From assembly GCF_964204865.1 (NCBI RefSeq), contig NC_135259.1, forward strand, positions 8,938,974-9,002,973: a stretch of 64,000 bases of DNA, in the 5' to 3' direction. Of the stretch, positions 25,105 through 38,953 are shown one piece after another. Both the position numbers and the translations under genes were made by a program. How positions within the stretch are numbered: the first letter of the stretch is position 1; each line of letters starts with the position of its first letter. Source of the stretch: Styela clava (taxonomy: Eukaryota; Chordata; Ascidiacea; Stolidobranchia; Styelidae). The notes below the pieces were generated by a model. It made no database searches. It worked only from the letters and a program-made list of their open reading frames with translations, and was not told the origin of the DNA.

Positions 25105-26340
25105 GTAAGAGTTGAGTAATTTCACAGTTATCTTGACGTGTTCTAGTTATCGTAATTTGCAATGAATTAACCAGAGGTTCTTTAAATGTGCGTTTCATTG
25201 TCGCACTTTATTAGATTACTTTTTTTATTTTATATTTTAAACAGATTCACAGTGATTTGTATCATAATATTACAGCATCTGGAGTAATTTTTTATAAATG
25301 ATATTCGTTTGATTGCTATTTTATTGTAGTATGTTTTTATGTGACTCCTGTTTTAAACAAAAGGTTGTACGTATACGACGAATCTTACATGCTAATGTCT
25401 TTCGTATTTATGTTCTATCCGCTAGGGAGTACACGAGAGGCAATTTATAATTGTTGATAAAATGACATTACATTTTCCCACCGTTCTCTGGCCCTCTATT
25501 TGATAACTTTCAAATTGGAACGTCTATGTACACCTAATTGTTTTAAATGAATTTGGTGGGTGTATTTATTCACTTTTGAATTTCATGCAATGTATTTTTG
25601 AATTTTAAAGTGAGATTGAGATAAATTCACGTAACAATCAGTAAAAATAGACAGATAATGTTTCAGATCCACGATAACAAAAGCTACTTTAAAAAATTTT
25701 ATAGACCAAAGTAAAATGAGCCGTCAATTAATGGTATGACGTGAAATAAAATTTTTTTTTTATAAAACCGGCGTTTGTAGTGTATATGTTCATAATATAA
25801 TATCTCGGTATTAATGTGATAACAAAAATTTGTTCGTAGTTTTCCAAATGCATTAGAGTGGCTTTGTGATACTTTGCGTCACATCAATTCAAGATATTTA
25901 AATTGTCCAGCGCAATACACATAAATGAGAGCAAAAAGATGAAATAATTGGCTTCCAACATTTCCAACACTCTACTGGGGGGGGGGGTTCGACGGAGTTC
26001 CGCAGTTACATTTCAGGATTACCGCAAGTTTACATCTTGAAGTATAATTTTTCACGGGTATATTGTTTAAACATATTCAAATAACTCTTAGATTTGCAAA
26101 TATTATTGAACTTGTATCATTTTGTTTTGACAGTTTCACATTATTAGAGATTGATTGTATAAATGTGTAATATATACTTATAGTTTATACAAATTTATAT
26201 TTTATATTAGATTATATATAGTGTGTAAAATAACGTATTGCAAACTATTGTATTGGGGTTCCCCAAACCTCCAGAATATTCCATAGAAGTTCCACTCCAC
26301 CGGAAAGGTTGAAAATGACCCGTCTATTGATTTCATTCAA

Positions 26341-26872
26341 CATCGTTTTCCAAACCTATTTTCCCGGAACACCTACGCTTTTATCTCGCCTCGCGGAACA
26401 CCAAAAAATAAAAAGGTAATATTGATAATGAAAGAATCGTGTAATGGATTTACCTTGTACCCCAACTTGCACAACTGGTTTATCGCGACATCTTTTGAGG
26501 TTTACAGTTTTAATCCAACAATTCATTGAAAAGGGTGCTCTCCAACAAATTTAGCCTATATAATAAAATTAAAAAGTTTGCTTCAACCTTAGCAATTGAA
26601 AAACTAGACCGATAGTTAACGATATTCAACGGTTCACAAAAGTGTCATGCTTTGCATACTGTTACGAGACCTGTCTACCTGCTTAGATAGCAAGGCCTGT
26701 CTGCCTTATGTCGCCAGTTGAAAGACAAATTTACGACCCAGAGGCGTCGAAGTACAGCCAAGATCGCCATGGCGGTCAATTTAGTTGCAATTTCGATTAC
26801 TGTTCCGCGGAACACTCCAAAGTAGCTCTCAGAACAGTAGTGTTCCAAGGAACACAGTTTGAGAAACGCTGG
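26341..26872. mobile_element. hAT-like inverted-repeat element (unit 2)
   Basis: The ends CATCGTTTTCCAAAC and GTTTGAGAAACGCTGG form imperfect inverted repeats, with GGAACACC-type subterminal repeats inside. Open frames of about 77 codons on both strands near 26700 are part of this element and are not host genes. No target-site duplication was identified. Confidence 0.5.
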
Positions 26873-27922
26873 ACTACAGCTTTTCACAATGAGACTTATT
26901 CTCAGCACAATAAAACACCAGGATCGAGTATTAATTAATGTAAATCATTTTTTGCAGACGAGGACTGGTCATGAATAAGCGAAATCATTGACACTGATTT
27001 TGAAAAATGAACTTTAGTAACAGAATATCCGTTAAATGGCGTGTCCTATGTTTTTATTCATAAATATAATATTGTCCAATGCTTTATTTTAATCCTAAAT
27101 ACTCCATGTGATCTGACGTTGGTACAAGTCTTAACTTTATTTTTCACAGGTCAACAAGTTTGTCAGTGGTAAAGTACGTTCCATATTCAAAAATTTCGTC
27201 ATATACAATAGCAAATTAGAAATGATGTTATTTTCAAATTCGGAAATAATTAAATTGTATTTTTCTACTTCGTCCGATAACGTTAGATTTCATCAGAAGC
27301 GGTGTATTTGGATTCTTACTTAGATTTTGGAATGTTGTGGCTATCGTGAAAGGGCTTTACCCCGTCGGTAACTCTGTAATGTTTGCGAAGACCAATCAAA
27401 TGGTCTTCATCAATAATATCCGCAAACATACATAATCATATAAAAATTTCATGATATATTTGTGATCCGTAACTAATAAACCTTACAGATTTTGAAATAT
27501 TATATTGTACTTTAGCACAGCGAAGAAGAAAATGAACTTTGTGTATCTTTCATGGCGGTAAGAATGGTTACATCATCGTCACCGCAGAAACATTTTACTA
27601 TCTCACGATTGCGTTACGCTCTCGTTCTCTCGTTTGTCACGGGGAATCACCTTTACGGTAAAGCCGTATTTATTTATTCGTCAAATTATCGCTGCTTCAA
27701 AATCAATATCTATTCTACATTGCTAACCAAATAGTGCGATTGGATTGAAATCCCCACTTTAGATTATGTATTATCCGCTAAACTAAATATATGAACGACA
27801 AGACAGAATGTTCATCAAAGCAGTTAAACAAGATATTGTACGTAGAACGGTATCAGACTACAAGTTTATAATATCGAGATTACTACTCATATTTTTGAAG
27901 AAAAAAAGTTTATCAAACCGCT

Positions 27923-29765
27923 ATGGCAAGCTTGAAGCTTTACATCAAGGTAAGCTAAGGAAATAGTATAAGACCATAAGAAACATGAGTTACGTGCATT
28001 ATAGTAATTGACGGTTTCATACGGGAATGATCGTATTCTAAAGAATTACTTTTCGTAAACTTACCTATATTTGTGTCTGATCTTCATCCGTGGGCTTAAT
28101 ATGACGACGGAACAATATGCTTATAACAGACTTTAGTAAATGGCCAGATGATATATTATGTAAATTTTTGTATAATATGGTTCTATTGATAGATGATATA
28201 TTTTTGTGTCCCATCATATTTTTAAGTAATGAGTATATGTAGGTTTAAATATAAAAGTCTAACGAGGTTTTTGTTTTTTTAGATTGTTGCATTATGCTCT
28301 GTCTGTCTTATCAGCGTAACTTCATTTGACCCTGAGTAAGTGTTAAGTGATGTTCGCTAATTTTTCGTAATATATTTATCGGCGTTTTAAGATAGATTTG
28401 ATTATTAAACTAATATCTAGTATTAATGTATTAATTAAATGGCATACATTGTATAATTTAGGGTAGGATTAATTCTGACTAGTGCGTTGCTAAACGTATT
28501 GAAAAAAAAAAATGTTTATTTTGTTAAAAAATAACCTTCATACAGAATTTTAGAATGGTATATTTGCTTATTTATTCGTATAAATATTACTCTTTAACAA
28601 AATCGTATGACTCATTAACAAATAATATCTTTTCTTATAGCTCAGAGTTTATAAGAACTCACAACTGCAAAGTCAATAAAACAGAAACAGTAGATGATGG
28701 ATTTGCTTCTTATTACTTGCATGAGTGAGTATCGAGTATATATTTCAACTTTACGAGAGAGTATAAAAATGAGTCTGAATTTCCTACGTGCTTTATTTAT
28801 TGATCTGTTTTATTACAAAGCTATAGTGATATTCTTATTTCTGCTGAGTAATACCACTCAGCATATTAATATAATTTTAGCTAGACACAGATTCCACATT
28901 TTTGTCGCAAAGAGCAATACTTATTTATATTTTGATTGGAGAATAAACCAGCTAATTTATACTTCCCTCCCGTTATAAAACCTTGCAAAATTTTACGATT
29001 CATTCATCTACGATATCCGTATTTTCAGGGTCAATTGTATAAACTTAGAGCCAAGTTCTTTCCCAAGCGCCATATGTTCATCCACAAGATGTCGCGAACC
29101 AATAAATGGAAAACCTTTGTCTGGCAAAAGATACGAACCAAAAGAAGTATTGTTTAAACTACACTTTGACAGTCGTCTAAATGGCAAATTCACAAAATCA
29201 CTAACAATTGCATGCAGGTATGTTTTTTTATCATATTTTATTTCAATATTTAAATTACAATGGCCCTTTTCAACATAATTAGTATAAATTTGAAATCCCT
29301 AAAATACTAAAAATGCTGACTTACATAAGAAATTGCTGTAATATTTAACCTCCCAATAAAACAAAAGTTGGGCAGCTGTATATTGATAAACACAAGACTG
29401 AAAAGTAAACCATAATTTTTTTTCGACAAAGATCATTCTGAATATGATTTCGTTTATTTTTTGTATTTTCAGTCAACTAATCAAAGTTAATTTAGATTTC
29501 AAAAGGGTATGTTATATTGAAGGTGTATGATTCCTCTTCGCCTTGTTAATTAGAAATAGATCATACAATACCACTTATGGCATTATAAATAATGAAATTT
29601 TAAACTAGAAAAGTGATCCAACATTTAATATTTTACTTTAGATGTGTCAAAGTCGAAAAATTGACTAAACGGCGAAAAGGAAGACGGGGCCGAAAAGGAG
29701 GAAAAGGCAAAGACAAGAAATCTCGTCGAGGAAAAAAAGCAAGAAAAGCTCATAGAGATTCATAA
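27923..29765 (+). CDS. IL-17-like secreted cystine-knot protein with basic tail, copy 2
   Basis: Exons 27923-27949, 28283-28335, 28641-28724, 29029-29217 and 29642-29765 (phases 0,2,2,2) give 158 aa. It has the same six mature cysteines and basic tail as copy 1. Differences from copy 1 include SVTSF in the signal peptide, LHEVNCINLEP around the exon 3/4 junction (LHGIDCLNLKP in copy 1), NGKPL instead of NGTPL (loss of one glycosylation sequon), TIAC instead of TVAC, and an end HRDS instead of HTDS. The coding exons look identical to copy 3. Confidence 0.75.
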
Positions 29766-30295
29766 TGATTCATTGCCGAACTGTTCAGACGTGATTGAAT
29801 TTGAAAATGTTTTGTTAGCTATTATTTATATATTATTTATCTATTTTTTCATGACTTCGTTTAAGGTAAAAATATTTAAAGCTGAATTTTGTTCTCACTA
29901 TATTCATACATATATATGAAATGCAATATTATTTTGGGGAATCCAAGTTTGCTTCAGTGTTAAATTGTATAAAATATTTTCAAAAATAATTATATTTTCA
30001 TGTATTTATTTATCAACTCTATTTATTATTTCCACTGAAAATTGTTCATTCTTTTAAATATTTTTATAATGTTAATCGACCAAATTTATAGTTTTCTATT
30101 AGCTATTATTTCAACTGGTTTTATTGAAGTCATGGTGCTGGACTTTACATAATTTAATATATTTGTTATTTTGGTGCTTCTAATAATTTTAAATAAATTA
30201 CTTTCTGCGTAACATGGGCATCTATGATATAGTTGTAGATATGAAAAAGTTGAGTGGATAAGTTTATAACCGTTTTTTGAGGGATTTGAGTGAAG

Positions 30296-31142
30296 TGTGA
30301 GCGCGAGTGGAATATTTACCTACGGCGATAAGAACGATTACATCATCGTCACCACGATAATACTTATTATCTCATGCTTGAGCTGCGCTATCGTTATATT
30401 GTTCTTTCACCTGTCACGGAGAATAACCTAATGCTTATTACAGACTTTAGTGCAGGAGTCGGAAACCTTTTGTCGCTCGCGTGCCAAAATTAAGGGGTGC
30501 GAGTCATTGGCGGGCCGCACATATTTTTAGAAAGTTGAAAACCGAACGGATGATACGTTTTATAATAAAAATCAAGCAGTGATACATCTCTCGAATCGAA
30601 TATTGATTTATTTCCTCATTGCATCTCAAAAAATTGCATAGCATCTCAAAAAAGTCCCTTTGAATGTTTTCGGCGCCATTGAACCCTTTGCACTCAGCAT
30701 CAAATTTTCTGCGTTTAGTTGCCATTAATTAAACGAGTTCAATAAACGAGTATTTGTGAATTTTATTATAATTCAGGGTACACGTGTCTCACAATAAATT
30801 CTGTTACGTAACATTCTGTTGGTCAAAACAGCTGTTTTGCTGCTATAATTCAGTGAAGTGTCGCGGGCCGGATTATATTACTCCGCGGGCCGGATCCGGC
30901 GCAGGGCCGTAGGTTGCCGACCCCTGCTTTAGTGAATGTCCATATGATATAAGATGTAAACTTGGATGGTAGTAAATATTTGGTATGATATGGTTGTATT
31001 GATACGTGATATATTTTCGTGTCCCATTATATTTTGAGTAATAAGTAAATGTGAGTGCTAATATAAAACTTTAACGTTTTTGTTTTTAGATTGTCGCATT
31101 ATGTTGCATCTGTCTTATCAGTGTATCTTCATTTGATTCTGA
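30296..31142 (+). pseudogene. Remnant second gene copy with orphan exon 2 (unit 2)
   Basis: Same structure as in unit 1: promoter-like block, hAT insertion, intron 1 fragment and orphan signal-peptide exon 31090-31142 reading IVALCCICLISVSSFDS, with acceptor tttttag and donor gtaaga intact. Confidence 0.7.
30453..30926. mobile_element. Non-autonomous hAT element (unit 2)
   Basis: 474 bp with ends CAGGAGTCGGAAACC and GGTTGCCGACCCCTG (inverted repeats), flanked by perfect 8-bp duplications CTTTAGTG at 30445-30452 and 30927-30934. It has 24 more bases than the unit 1 copy: an inner segment tandemly repeats part of gcatctcaaaaaa. Confidence 0.85.
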
Positions 31143-32374
31143 GTAAGAGTTGAGTAATTTCACAGTTATCTTGACGTGTTCTAGTTATCGTAATTTGCAA
31201 TAAATTCCCCAGAAGTCCTTTAAATGTGCGTTTCATTGTCGCACTTTATTAGATTACTTTTTTATTTTATATTTTAAACAGATTCACATTGATTTGTATC
31301 ATAATATTACAGCATCTGGAGTAATTTTTTATAAATGGTATTCGTTTGATTGCTATTTTATTGTAGTATGTTTTTATGTGACTCCTGTTTTAAACAAGAG
31401 GTTGTACGTATAGAACGAATCTTACATGCTTAGGTCTTTCGTATTTATGTTCTATCCGCTAGGGAGTACACGAGAGGCAATTTATAATTGTTGATAAAAT
31501 GACATTACATTTTCCCACCGTTCTCTGGCCCTCTATTTGATAACTTTCAAATTGGAACGTCTATGTACACCTAATTGTTTTAAATGAATTTGGTGGGTGT
31601 ATTTATTCACTTTTGAATTTCATGCAATGTATTTTTGAATTTTAAAGTGAGATTGAGATAAATTCACGTAACAATCAGTAAAAATATACAGATAATGTTT
31701 CAAATCCACGATAACAAAAGCTACTTTAAAAAATTTTATATACCAAAGTAAAATGAGCCGTCAATTAATGGTATGACGTGAAATTAGATTTTTTTTTTAT
31801 AAAACCGGCGTTTGTAGTGTATATGTTCATAATGTAATATCTCGGTATTAATGTGATAACAAAAATTTGTTCGTAGTTTTCCAAATGCATTTGAGTGGCT
31901 TTGTGATACTTTGCGTCACATCAATTCAAGATATTTAAATTGTCCAGCGCAATACTCATAAAGGAGAGCAAAAAGATGAAATAATTGGCTTCCAACATTT
32001 CCAACACTCTACAGGTGGGTTTTCGACGGAGTTCCGCAGTTACATTTCAGGATTACCGCAAGTTTACATCTTGAAGTATAATTTTTCACGGGTATATTGT
32101 TTAAACATATTCAAATAACTATTAGATTTGCAAATATTATTGATATTGTATCATTTTGTTTTGACAGTTTCACATTATTAGAGATTGATTGTATAAATGT
32201 GTAATATATACTTATAGTTTATACAAATTTATATTTTATATTAGATTATATATAGTGTGTAAAATAACGTATTGCAAACTATTGTATTGGGGTTCCCCAA
32301 ACCTCCAGAATATTCCATAGAAGTTCCACTCCACCGGAAAGGTTGAAAATGACCCGTCTATTGATTTCATTCAA

Positions 32375-32906
32375 CATCGTTTTCCAAACCTATTTTCCCG
32401 GAACACCTACGCTTTTATCTCGCCTCGCGGAACACCAAAAAATAAAAAGGTAATATTGATAATGAAAGAATCGTGTAATGGATTTACCTTGTACCCCAAC
32501 TTGCACAACTGGTTTATCGCGACATCTTTTGAGGTTTACAGTTTTAATCCAACAATTCATTGAAAAGGGTGCTCTCCAACAAATTTAGCCTATATAATAA
32601 AATTAAAAAGTTTGCTTCAACCTTAGCAATTGAAAAACTAGACCGATAGTTAACGATATTCAACGGTTCACAAAAGTGTCATGCTTTGCATACTGTTACG
32701 AGACCTGTCTACCTGCTTAGATAGCAAGGCCTGTCTGCCTTATGTCGCCAGTTGAAAGACAAATTTACGACCCAGAGGCGTCGAAGTACAGCCAAGATCG
32801 CCATGGCGGTCAATTTAGTTGCAATTTCGATTACTGTTCCGCGGAACACTCCAAAGTAGCTCTCAGAACAGTAGTGTTCCAAGGAACACAGTTTGAGAAA
32901 CGCTGG
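32375..32906. mobile_element. hAT-like inverted-repeat element (unit 3)
   Basis: Apparently identical to the element at 26341-26872, shifted by 6034 bases, with the same imperfect terminal inverted repeats. Confidence 0.5.
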
Positions 32907-33956
32907 ACTACAGCTTTTCACAATGAGACTTATTCTCAGCACAATAAAACACCAGGATCGAGTATTAATTAATGTAAATCATTTTTTGCAGACGAGGACT
33001 GGTCATGAATAAGCGAAATCATTGACACTGATTTTGAAAAATGAACTTTAGTAACAGAATATCCGTTAAATGGCGTGTCCTATGTTTTTATTCATAAATA
33101 TAATATTGTCCAATGCTTTATTTTAATCCTAAATACTCCATGTGATCTGACGTTGGTACAAGTCTTAACTTTATTTTTCACAGGTCAACAAGTTTGTCAG
33201 TGGTAAAGTACGTTCCATATTCAAAAATTTCGTCATATACAATAGCAAATTAGAAATGATGTTATTTTCAAATTCGGAAATAATTAAATTGTATTTTTCT
33301 ACTTCGTCCGATAACGTTAGATTTCATCAGAAGCGGTGTATTTGGATTCTTACTTAGATTTTGGAATGTTGTGGCTATCGTGAAAGGGCTTTACCCCGTC
33401 GGTAACTCTGTAATGTTTGCGAAGACCAATCAAATGGCCTTCATCAATAATATCCGCAAACATACATAATCATATAAAAATTTCATGATATATTTGTGAT
33501 CCGTAACTAATAAACCTTACAGATTTTGAAATATTATATTGTACTTTAGCACAGCGAAGAAGAAAATGAACTTTGTGTATCTTTCATGGCGGTAAGAATG
33601 GTTACATCATCGTCACCGCAGAAACATTTTACTATCTCACGATTGCGTTACGCTCTCGTTCTCTCGTTTGTCACGGGGAATCACCTTTACGGTAAAGCCG
33701 TATTTATTTATTCGTCAAATTATCGCTGCTTCAAAATCAATATCTATTCTACATTGCTAACCAAATAGTGCGATTGGATTGAAAACCCCACTTTAGATTA
33801 TGTATTATCCGCTAAACTAAATATATGAACGACAAGACAGAATGTTCATCAAAGCAGTTAAACAAGATATTGTACGTAGAACGGTATCAGACTACAAGTT
33901 TATAATATCGAGATTACTACTCATATTTTTGAAGAAAAAAAGTTTATCAAACCGCT

Positions 33957-35799
33957 ATGGCAAGCTTGAAGCTTTACATCAAGGTAAGCTAAGGAAATAG
34001 TATAAGACCATAAGAAACATGAGTTACGTGCATTATAGTAATTGACGGTTTCATACGGGAATGATCGTATTCTAAAGAATTACTTTTCGTAAACTTACCT
34101 ATATTTGTGTCTGATCTTCATCCGTGGGCTTAATATGACGACGGAACAATATGCTTATAACAGACTTTAGTAAATGGCCAGATGATATATTATGTAAATT
34201 TTTGTATAATATGGTTCTATTGATAGATGATATATTTTTGTGTCCCATCATATTTTTAAGTAATGAGTATATGTAGGTTTAAATATAAAAGTCTAACGAG
34301 GTTTTTGTTTTTTTAGATTGTTGCATTATGCTCTGTCTGTCTTATCAGCGTAACTTCATTTGACCCTGAGTAAGTGTTAAGTGATGTTCGCTAATTTTTC
34401 GTAATATATTTATCGGCGTTTTAAGATAGATTTGATTATTAAACTAATATCTAGTATTAATGTATTAATTAAATGGCATACATTGTATAATTTAGGGTAG
34501 GATTAATTCTGACTAGTGCGTTGCTAAACGTATTGAAAAAAAAAAATGTTTATTTTGTTAAAAAATAACCTTCATACAGAATTTTAGAATGGTATATTTG
34601 CTTATTTATTCGTATAAATATTACTCTTTAACAAAATCGTATGACTCATTAACAAATAATATCTTTTCTTATAGCTCAGAGTTTATAAGAACTCACAACT
34701 GCAAAGTCAATAAAACAGAAACAGTAGATGATGGATTTGCTTCTTATTACTTGCATGAGTGAGTATCGAGTATATATTTCAACTTTACGAGAGAGTATAA
34801 AAATGAGTCTGAATTTCCTACGTGCTTTATTTATTGATCTGTTTTATTACAAAGCTATAGTGATATTCTTATTTCTGCTGAGTAATACCACTCAGCATAT
34901 TAATATAATTTTAGCTAGACACAGATTCCACATTTTTGTCGCAAAGAGCAATACTTATTTATATTTTGATTGGAGAATAAACCAGCTAATTTATACTTCC
35001 CTCCCGTTATAAAACCTTGCAAAATTTTACGATTCATTCATCTACGATATCCGTATTTTCAGGGTCAATTGTATAAACTTAGAGCCAAGTTCTTTCCCAA
35101 GCGCCATATGTTCATCCACAAGATGTCGCGAACCAATAAATGGAAAACCTTTGTCTGGCAAAAGATACGAACCAAAAGAAGTATTGTTTAAACTACACTT
35201 TGACAGTCGTCTAAATGGCAAATTCACAAAATCACTAACAATTGCATGCAGGTATGTTTTTTTATCATATTTTATTTCAATATTTAAATTACAATGGCCC
35301 TTTTCAACATAATTAGTATAAATTTGAAATCCCTAAAATACTAAAAATGCTGACTTACATAAGAAATTGCTGTAATATTTAACCTCCCAATAAAACAAAA
35401 GTTGGGCAGCTGTATATTGATAAACACAAGACTGAAAAGTAAACCATAATTTTTTTTCGACAAAGATCATTCTGAATATGATTTCGTTTATTTTTTGTAT
35501 TTTCAGTCAACTAATCAAAGTTAATTTAGATTTCAAAAGGGTATGTTATATTGAAGGTGTATGATTCCTCTTCGCCTTGTTAATTAGAAATAGATCATAC
35601 AATACCACTTATGGCATTATAAATAATGAAATTTTAAACTAGAAAAGTGATCCAACATTTAATATTTTACTTTAGATGTGTCAAAGTCGAAAAATTGACT
35701 AAACGGCGAAAAGGAAGACGGGGCCGAAAAGGAGGAAAAGGCAAAGACAAGAAATCTCGTCGAGGAAAAAAAGCAAGAAAAGCTCATAGAGATTCATAA
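33957..35799 (+). CDS. IL-17-like secreted cystine-knot protein with basic tail, copy 3
   Basis: Exons 33957-33983, 34317-34369, 34675-34758, 35063-35251 and 35676-35799 give 158 aa. Every exon sits exactly 6034 bases from its counterpart in copy 2, and the introns match as well. This is either a very recent duplicate or an assembly duplication. Signal peptide, six mature cysteines and basic tail are as in copy 2. Confidence 0.75.
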
Positions 35800-36329
35800 T
35801 GATTCATTGCCGAACTGTTCAGACGTGATTGAATTTGAAAATGTTTTGTTAGCTATTATTTATATATTATTTATCTATTTTTTCATGACTTCGTTTAAGG
35901 TAAAAATATTTAAAGCTGAATTTTGTTCTCACTATATTCATACATATATATGAAATGCAATATTATTTTGGGGAATCCAAGTTTGCTTCAGTGTTAAATT
36001 GTATAAAATATTTTCAAAAATAATTATATTTTCATGTATTTATTTATCAACTCTATTTATTATTTCCACTGAAAATTGTTCATTCTTTTAAATATTTTTA
36101 TAATGTTAATCGACCAAATTTATAGTTTTCTATTAGCTATTATTTCAACTGGTTTTATTGAAGTCATGGTGCTGGACTTTACATAATTTAATATATTTGT
36201 TATTTTGGTGCTTCTAATAATTTTAAATAAATTACTTTCTGCGTAACATGGGCATCTATGATATAGTTGTAGATATGAAAAAGTTGAGTGGATAAGTTTA
36301 TAACCGTTTTTTGAGGGATTTGAGTGAAG

Positions 36330-37176
36330 TGTGAGCGCGAGTGGAATATTTACCTACGGCGATAAGAACGATTACATCATCGTCACCACGATAATACTTA
36401 TTATCTCATGCTTGAGCTGCGCTATCGTTATATTGTTCTTTCACCTGTCACGGAGAATAACCTAATGCTTATTACAGACTTTAGTGCAGGAGTCGGAAAC
36501 CTTTTGTCGCTCGCGTGCCAAAATTAAGGGGTGCGAGTCATTGGCGGGCCGCACATATTTTTAGAAAGTTGAAAACCGAACGGATGATACGTTTTATAAT
36601 AAAAATCAAGCAGTGATACATCTCTCGAATCGAATATTGATTTATTTCCTCATTGCATCTCAAAAAATTGCATAGCATCTCAAAAAAGTCCCTTTGAATG
36701 TTTTCGGCGCCATTGAACCCTTTGCACTCAGCATCAAATTTTCTGCGTTTAGTTGCCATTAATTAAACGAGTTCAATAAACGAGTATTTGTGAATTTTAT
36801 TATAATTCAGGGTACACGTGTCTCACAATAAATTCTGTTACGTAACATTCTGTTGGTCAAAACAGCTGTTTTGCTGCTATAATTCAGTGAAGTGTCGCGG
36901 GCCGGATTATATTACTCCGCGGGCCGGATCCGGCGCAGGGCCGTAGGTTGCCGACCCCTGCTTTAGTGAATGTCCATATGATATAAGATGTAAACTTGGA
37001 TGGTAGTAAATATTTGGTATGATATGGTTGTATTGATACGTGATATATTTTCGTGTCCCATTATATTTTGAGTAATAAGTAAATGTGAGTGCTAATATAA
37101 AACTTTAACGTTTTTGTTTTTAGATTGTCGCATTATGTTGCATCTGTCTTATCAGTGTATCTTCATTTGATTCTGA
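36330..37176 (+). pseudogene. Remnant second gene copy with orphan exon 2 (unit 3)
   Basis: Equivalent to 30296-31142, with the orphan signal-peptide exon at 37124-37176. Open and with intact splice sites; no exon 1 or exons 3-5. Confidence 0.7.
36487..36960. mobile_element. Non-autonomous hAT element (unit 3)
   Basis: 474 bp, the same ends and perfect CTTTAGTG duplications as in unit 2. It was copied with the unit rather than inserted independently. Confidence 0.85.
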
Positions 37177-38421
37177 GTAAGAGTTGAGTAATTTCACAGT
37201 TATCTTGACGTGTTCTAGTTATCGTAATTTGCAATAAATTCCCCAGAAGTCCTTTAAATGTGCGTTTCATTGTCGCACTTTATTAGATTACTTTTTTATT
37301 TTATATTTTAAACAGATTCACATTGATTTGTATCATAATATTACAGCATCTGGAGTAATTTTTTATAAATGGTATTCGTTTGATTGCTATTTTATTGTAG
37401 TATGTTTTTATGTGACTCCTGTTTTAAACAAGAGGTTGTACGTATAGAACGAATCTTACATGCTTAGGTCTTTCGTATTTATGTTCTATCCGCTAGGGAG
37501 TACACGAGAGGCAATTTATAATTGTTGATAAAATGACATTACATTTTCCCACCGTTCTCTGGCCCTCTATTTGATAACTTTCAAATTGGAACGTCTATGT
37601 ACACCTAATTGTTTTAAATGAATTTGGTGGGTGTATTTATTCACTTTTGAATTTCATGCAATGTATTTTTGAATTTTAAAGTGAGATTGAGATAAATTCA
37701 CGTAACAATCAGTAAAAATATACAGATAATGTTTCAAATCCACGATAACAAAAGCTACTTTAAAAAATTTTATATACCAAAGTAAAATGAGCCGTCAATT
37801 AATGGTATGACGTGAAATTAGATTTTTTTTTTATAAAACCGGCGTTTGTAGTGTATATGTTCATAATGTAATATCTCGGTATTAATGTGATAACAAAAAT
37901 TTGTTCGTAGTTTTCCAAATGCATTTGAGTGGCTTTGTGATACTTTGCGTCACATCAATTCAAGATATTTAAATTGTCCAGCGCAATACTCATAAAGGAG
38001 AGCAAAAAGATGAAATAATTGGCTTCCAACATTTCCAACACTCTACAGGTGGGTTTTCGACGGAGTTCCGCAGTTACATTTCAGGATTACCGCAAGTTTA
38101 CATCTTGAAGTATAATTTTTCACGGGTATATTGTTTAAACATATTCAAATAACTATTAGATTTGCAAATATTATTGAACTTGTATCATTTTGTTTTGACA
38201 GTTTCACATTATTAGAGATTGATTGTATAAATGTGTAATATGTATTTATATTTTATACAAATTTATATAGCCCTGCAGCCTTACAAGTATACTGTAGATA
38301 GGTGTATAAAATAACGTATTGCAAACTATTGTATTGGGGTTCCCCAAACCTCCAGAATATTCCATAGAAGTTACACTCCGTCTAAAAGGTTGAAAATGAC
38401 CCGTCTATTGATTACATTCAA

Positions 38422-38953
38422 CATCGTTTCCCAAACCTATTTTCCCGGAACACCTACGCTTTTATCTCGCCTCGCGGAACACCAAAAAATAAGAAGGTAT
38501 TATTGATAATGAAAGAATTGTGTAATGGATTTACCTTGTGCCTCAACTTGCACAACTGGTTTATCGCGACATCTTTTGAGGTTTTCAGTTTTAATCCATC
38601 AATTCATTGAAAAGGGTTCTCTCCAAAAAATTTAGCCTATATGGTAAAATTAAAAAGTTTACTTGAACCATAGCATTTGAAAAACTAGGCCGATAGTTAA
38701 CGATATTCAACGGTTCACAAAAATGTCACGCTTTGCATACTGGCACGAGACCTGTCTACCTGCTTAGATAGCAAGGCATGTCTGCCTTATGTCGCCAGTT
38801 GAAAGACAAATTTACGACCCAGAGGCGTCGAAGTACGGCCAAGATCGCCATGGCGGTCAATTTAGTTGCAATTTCGATTGCTGTTCCGCGGAACACTCCA
38901 AAGTAGCTCTCAGAACAGTAGTGTTCCAGGGAACACAGTTTGAGAAACGCTGG
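38422..38953. mobile_element. hAT-like inverted-repeat element (unit 4)
   Basis: The ends CATCGTTTCCCAAAC and GTTTGAGAAACGCTGG match the other units. It carries scattered substitutions relative to units 2 and 3. Confidence 0.5.

Noticed and set aside
26675-26938. Overlapping plus and minus open frames of 76-77 codons repeated in each unit
   Set aside because: They lie inside the hAT-like inverted-repeat element and recur only because the unit is duplicated. They have no domains, splice context or codon character of a gene.
27793-27949. Upstream ATG (ATGTTCATCAAAGC..., e.g. at 21775) with an open frame running into exon 1
   Set aside because: It is out of frame with exon 2 and hits a stop there. 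It sits only about 15-25 bases after the TATA-like box, so it is probably not in the transcript. The second ATG gives a proper signal peptide.
28694-28978. 94-codon frame over exon 3 and intron 3, repeated at 34728 and 46679
   Set aside because: It reads the real exon in another frame and continues through the intron; it is a shadow of the IL-17-like gene.
29008-29193. Minus-strand 61-codon frame over exon 4, repeated in several units
   Set aside because: It is antisense to the cysteine-bearing exon and open only because that exon is constrained.
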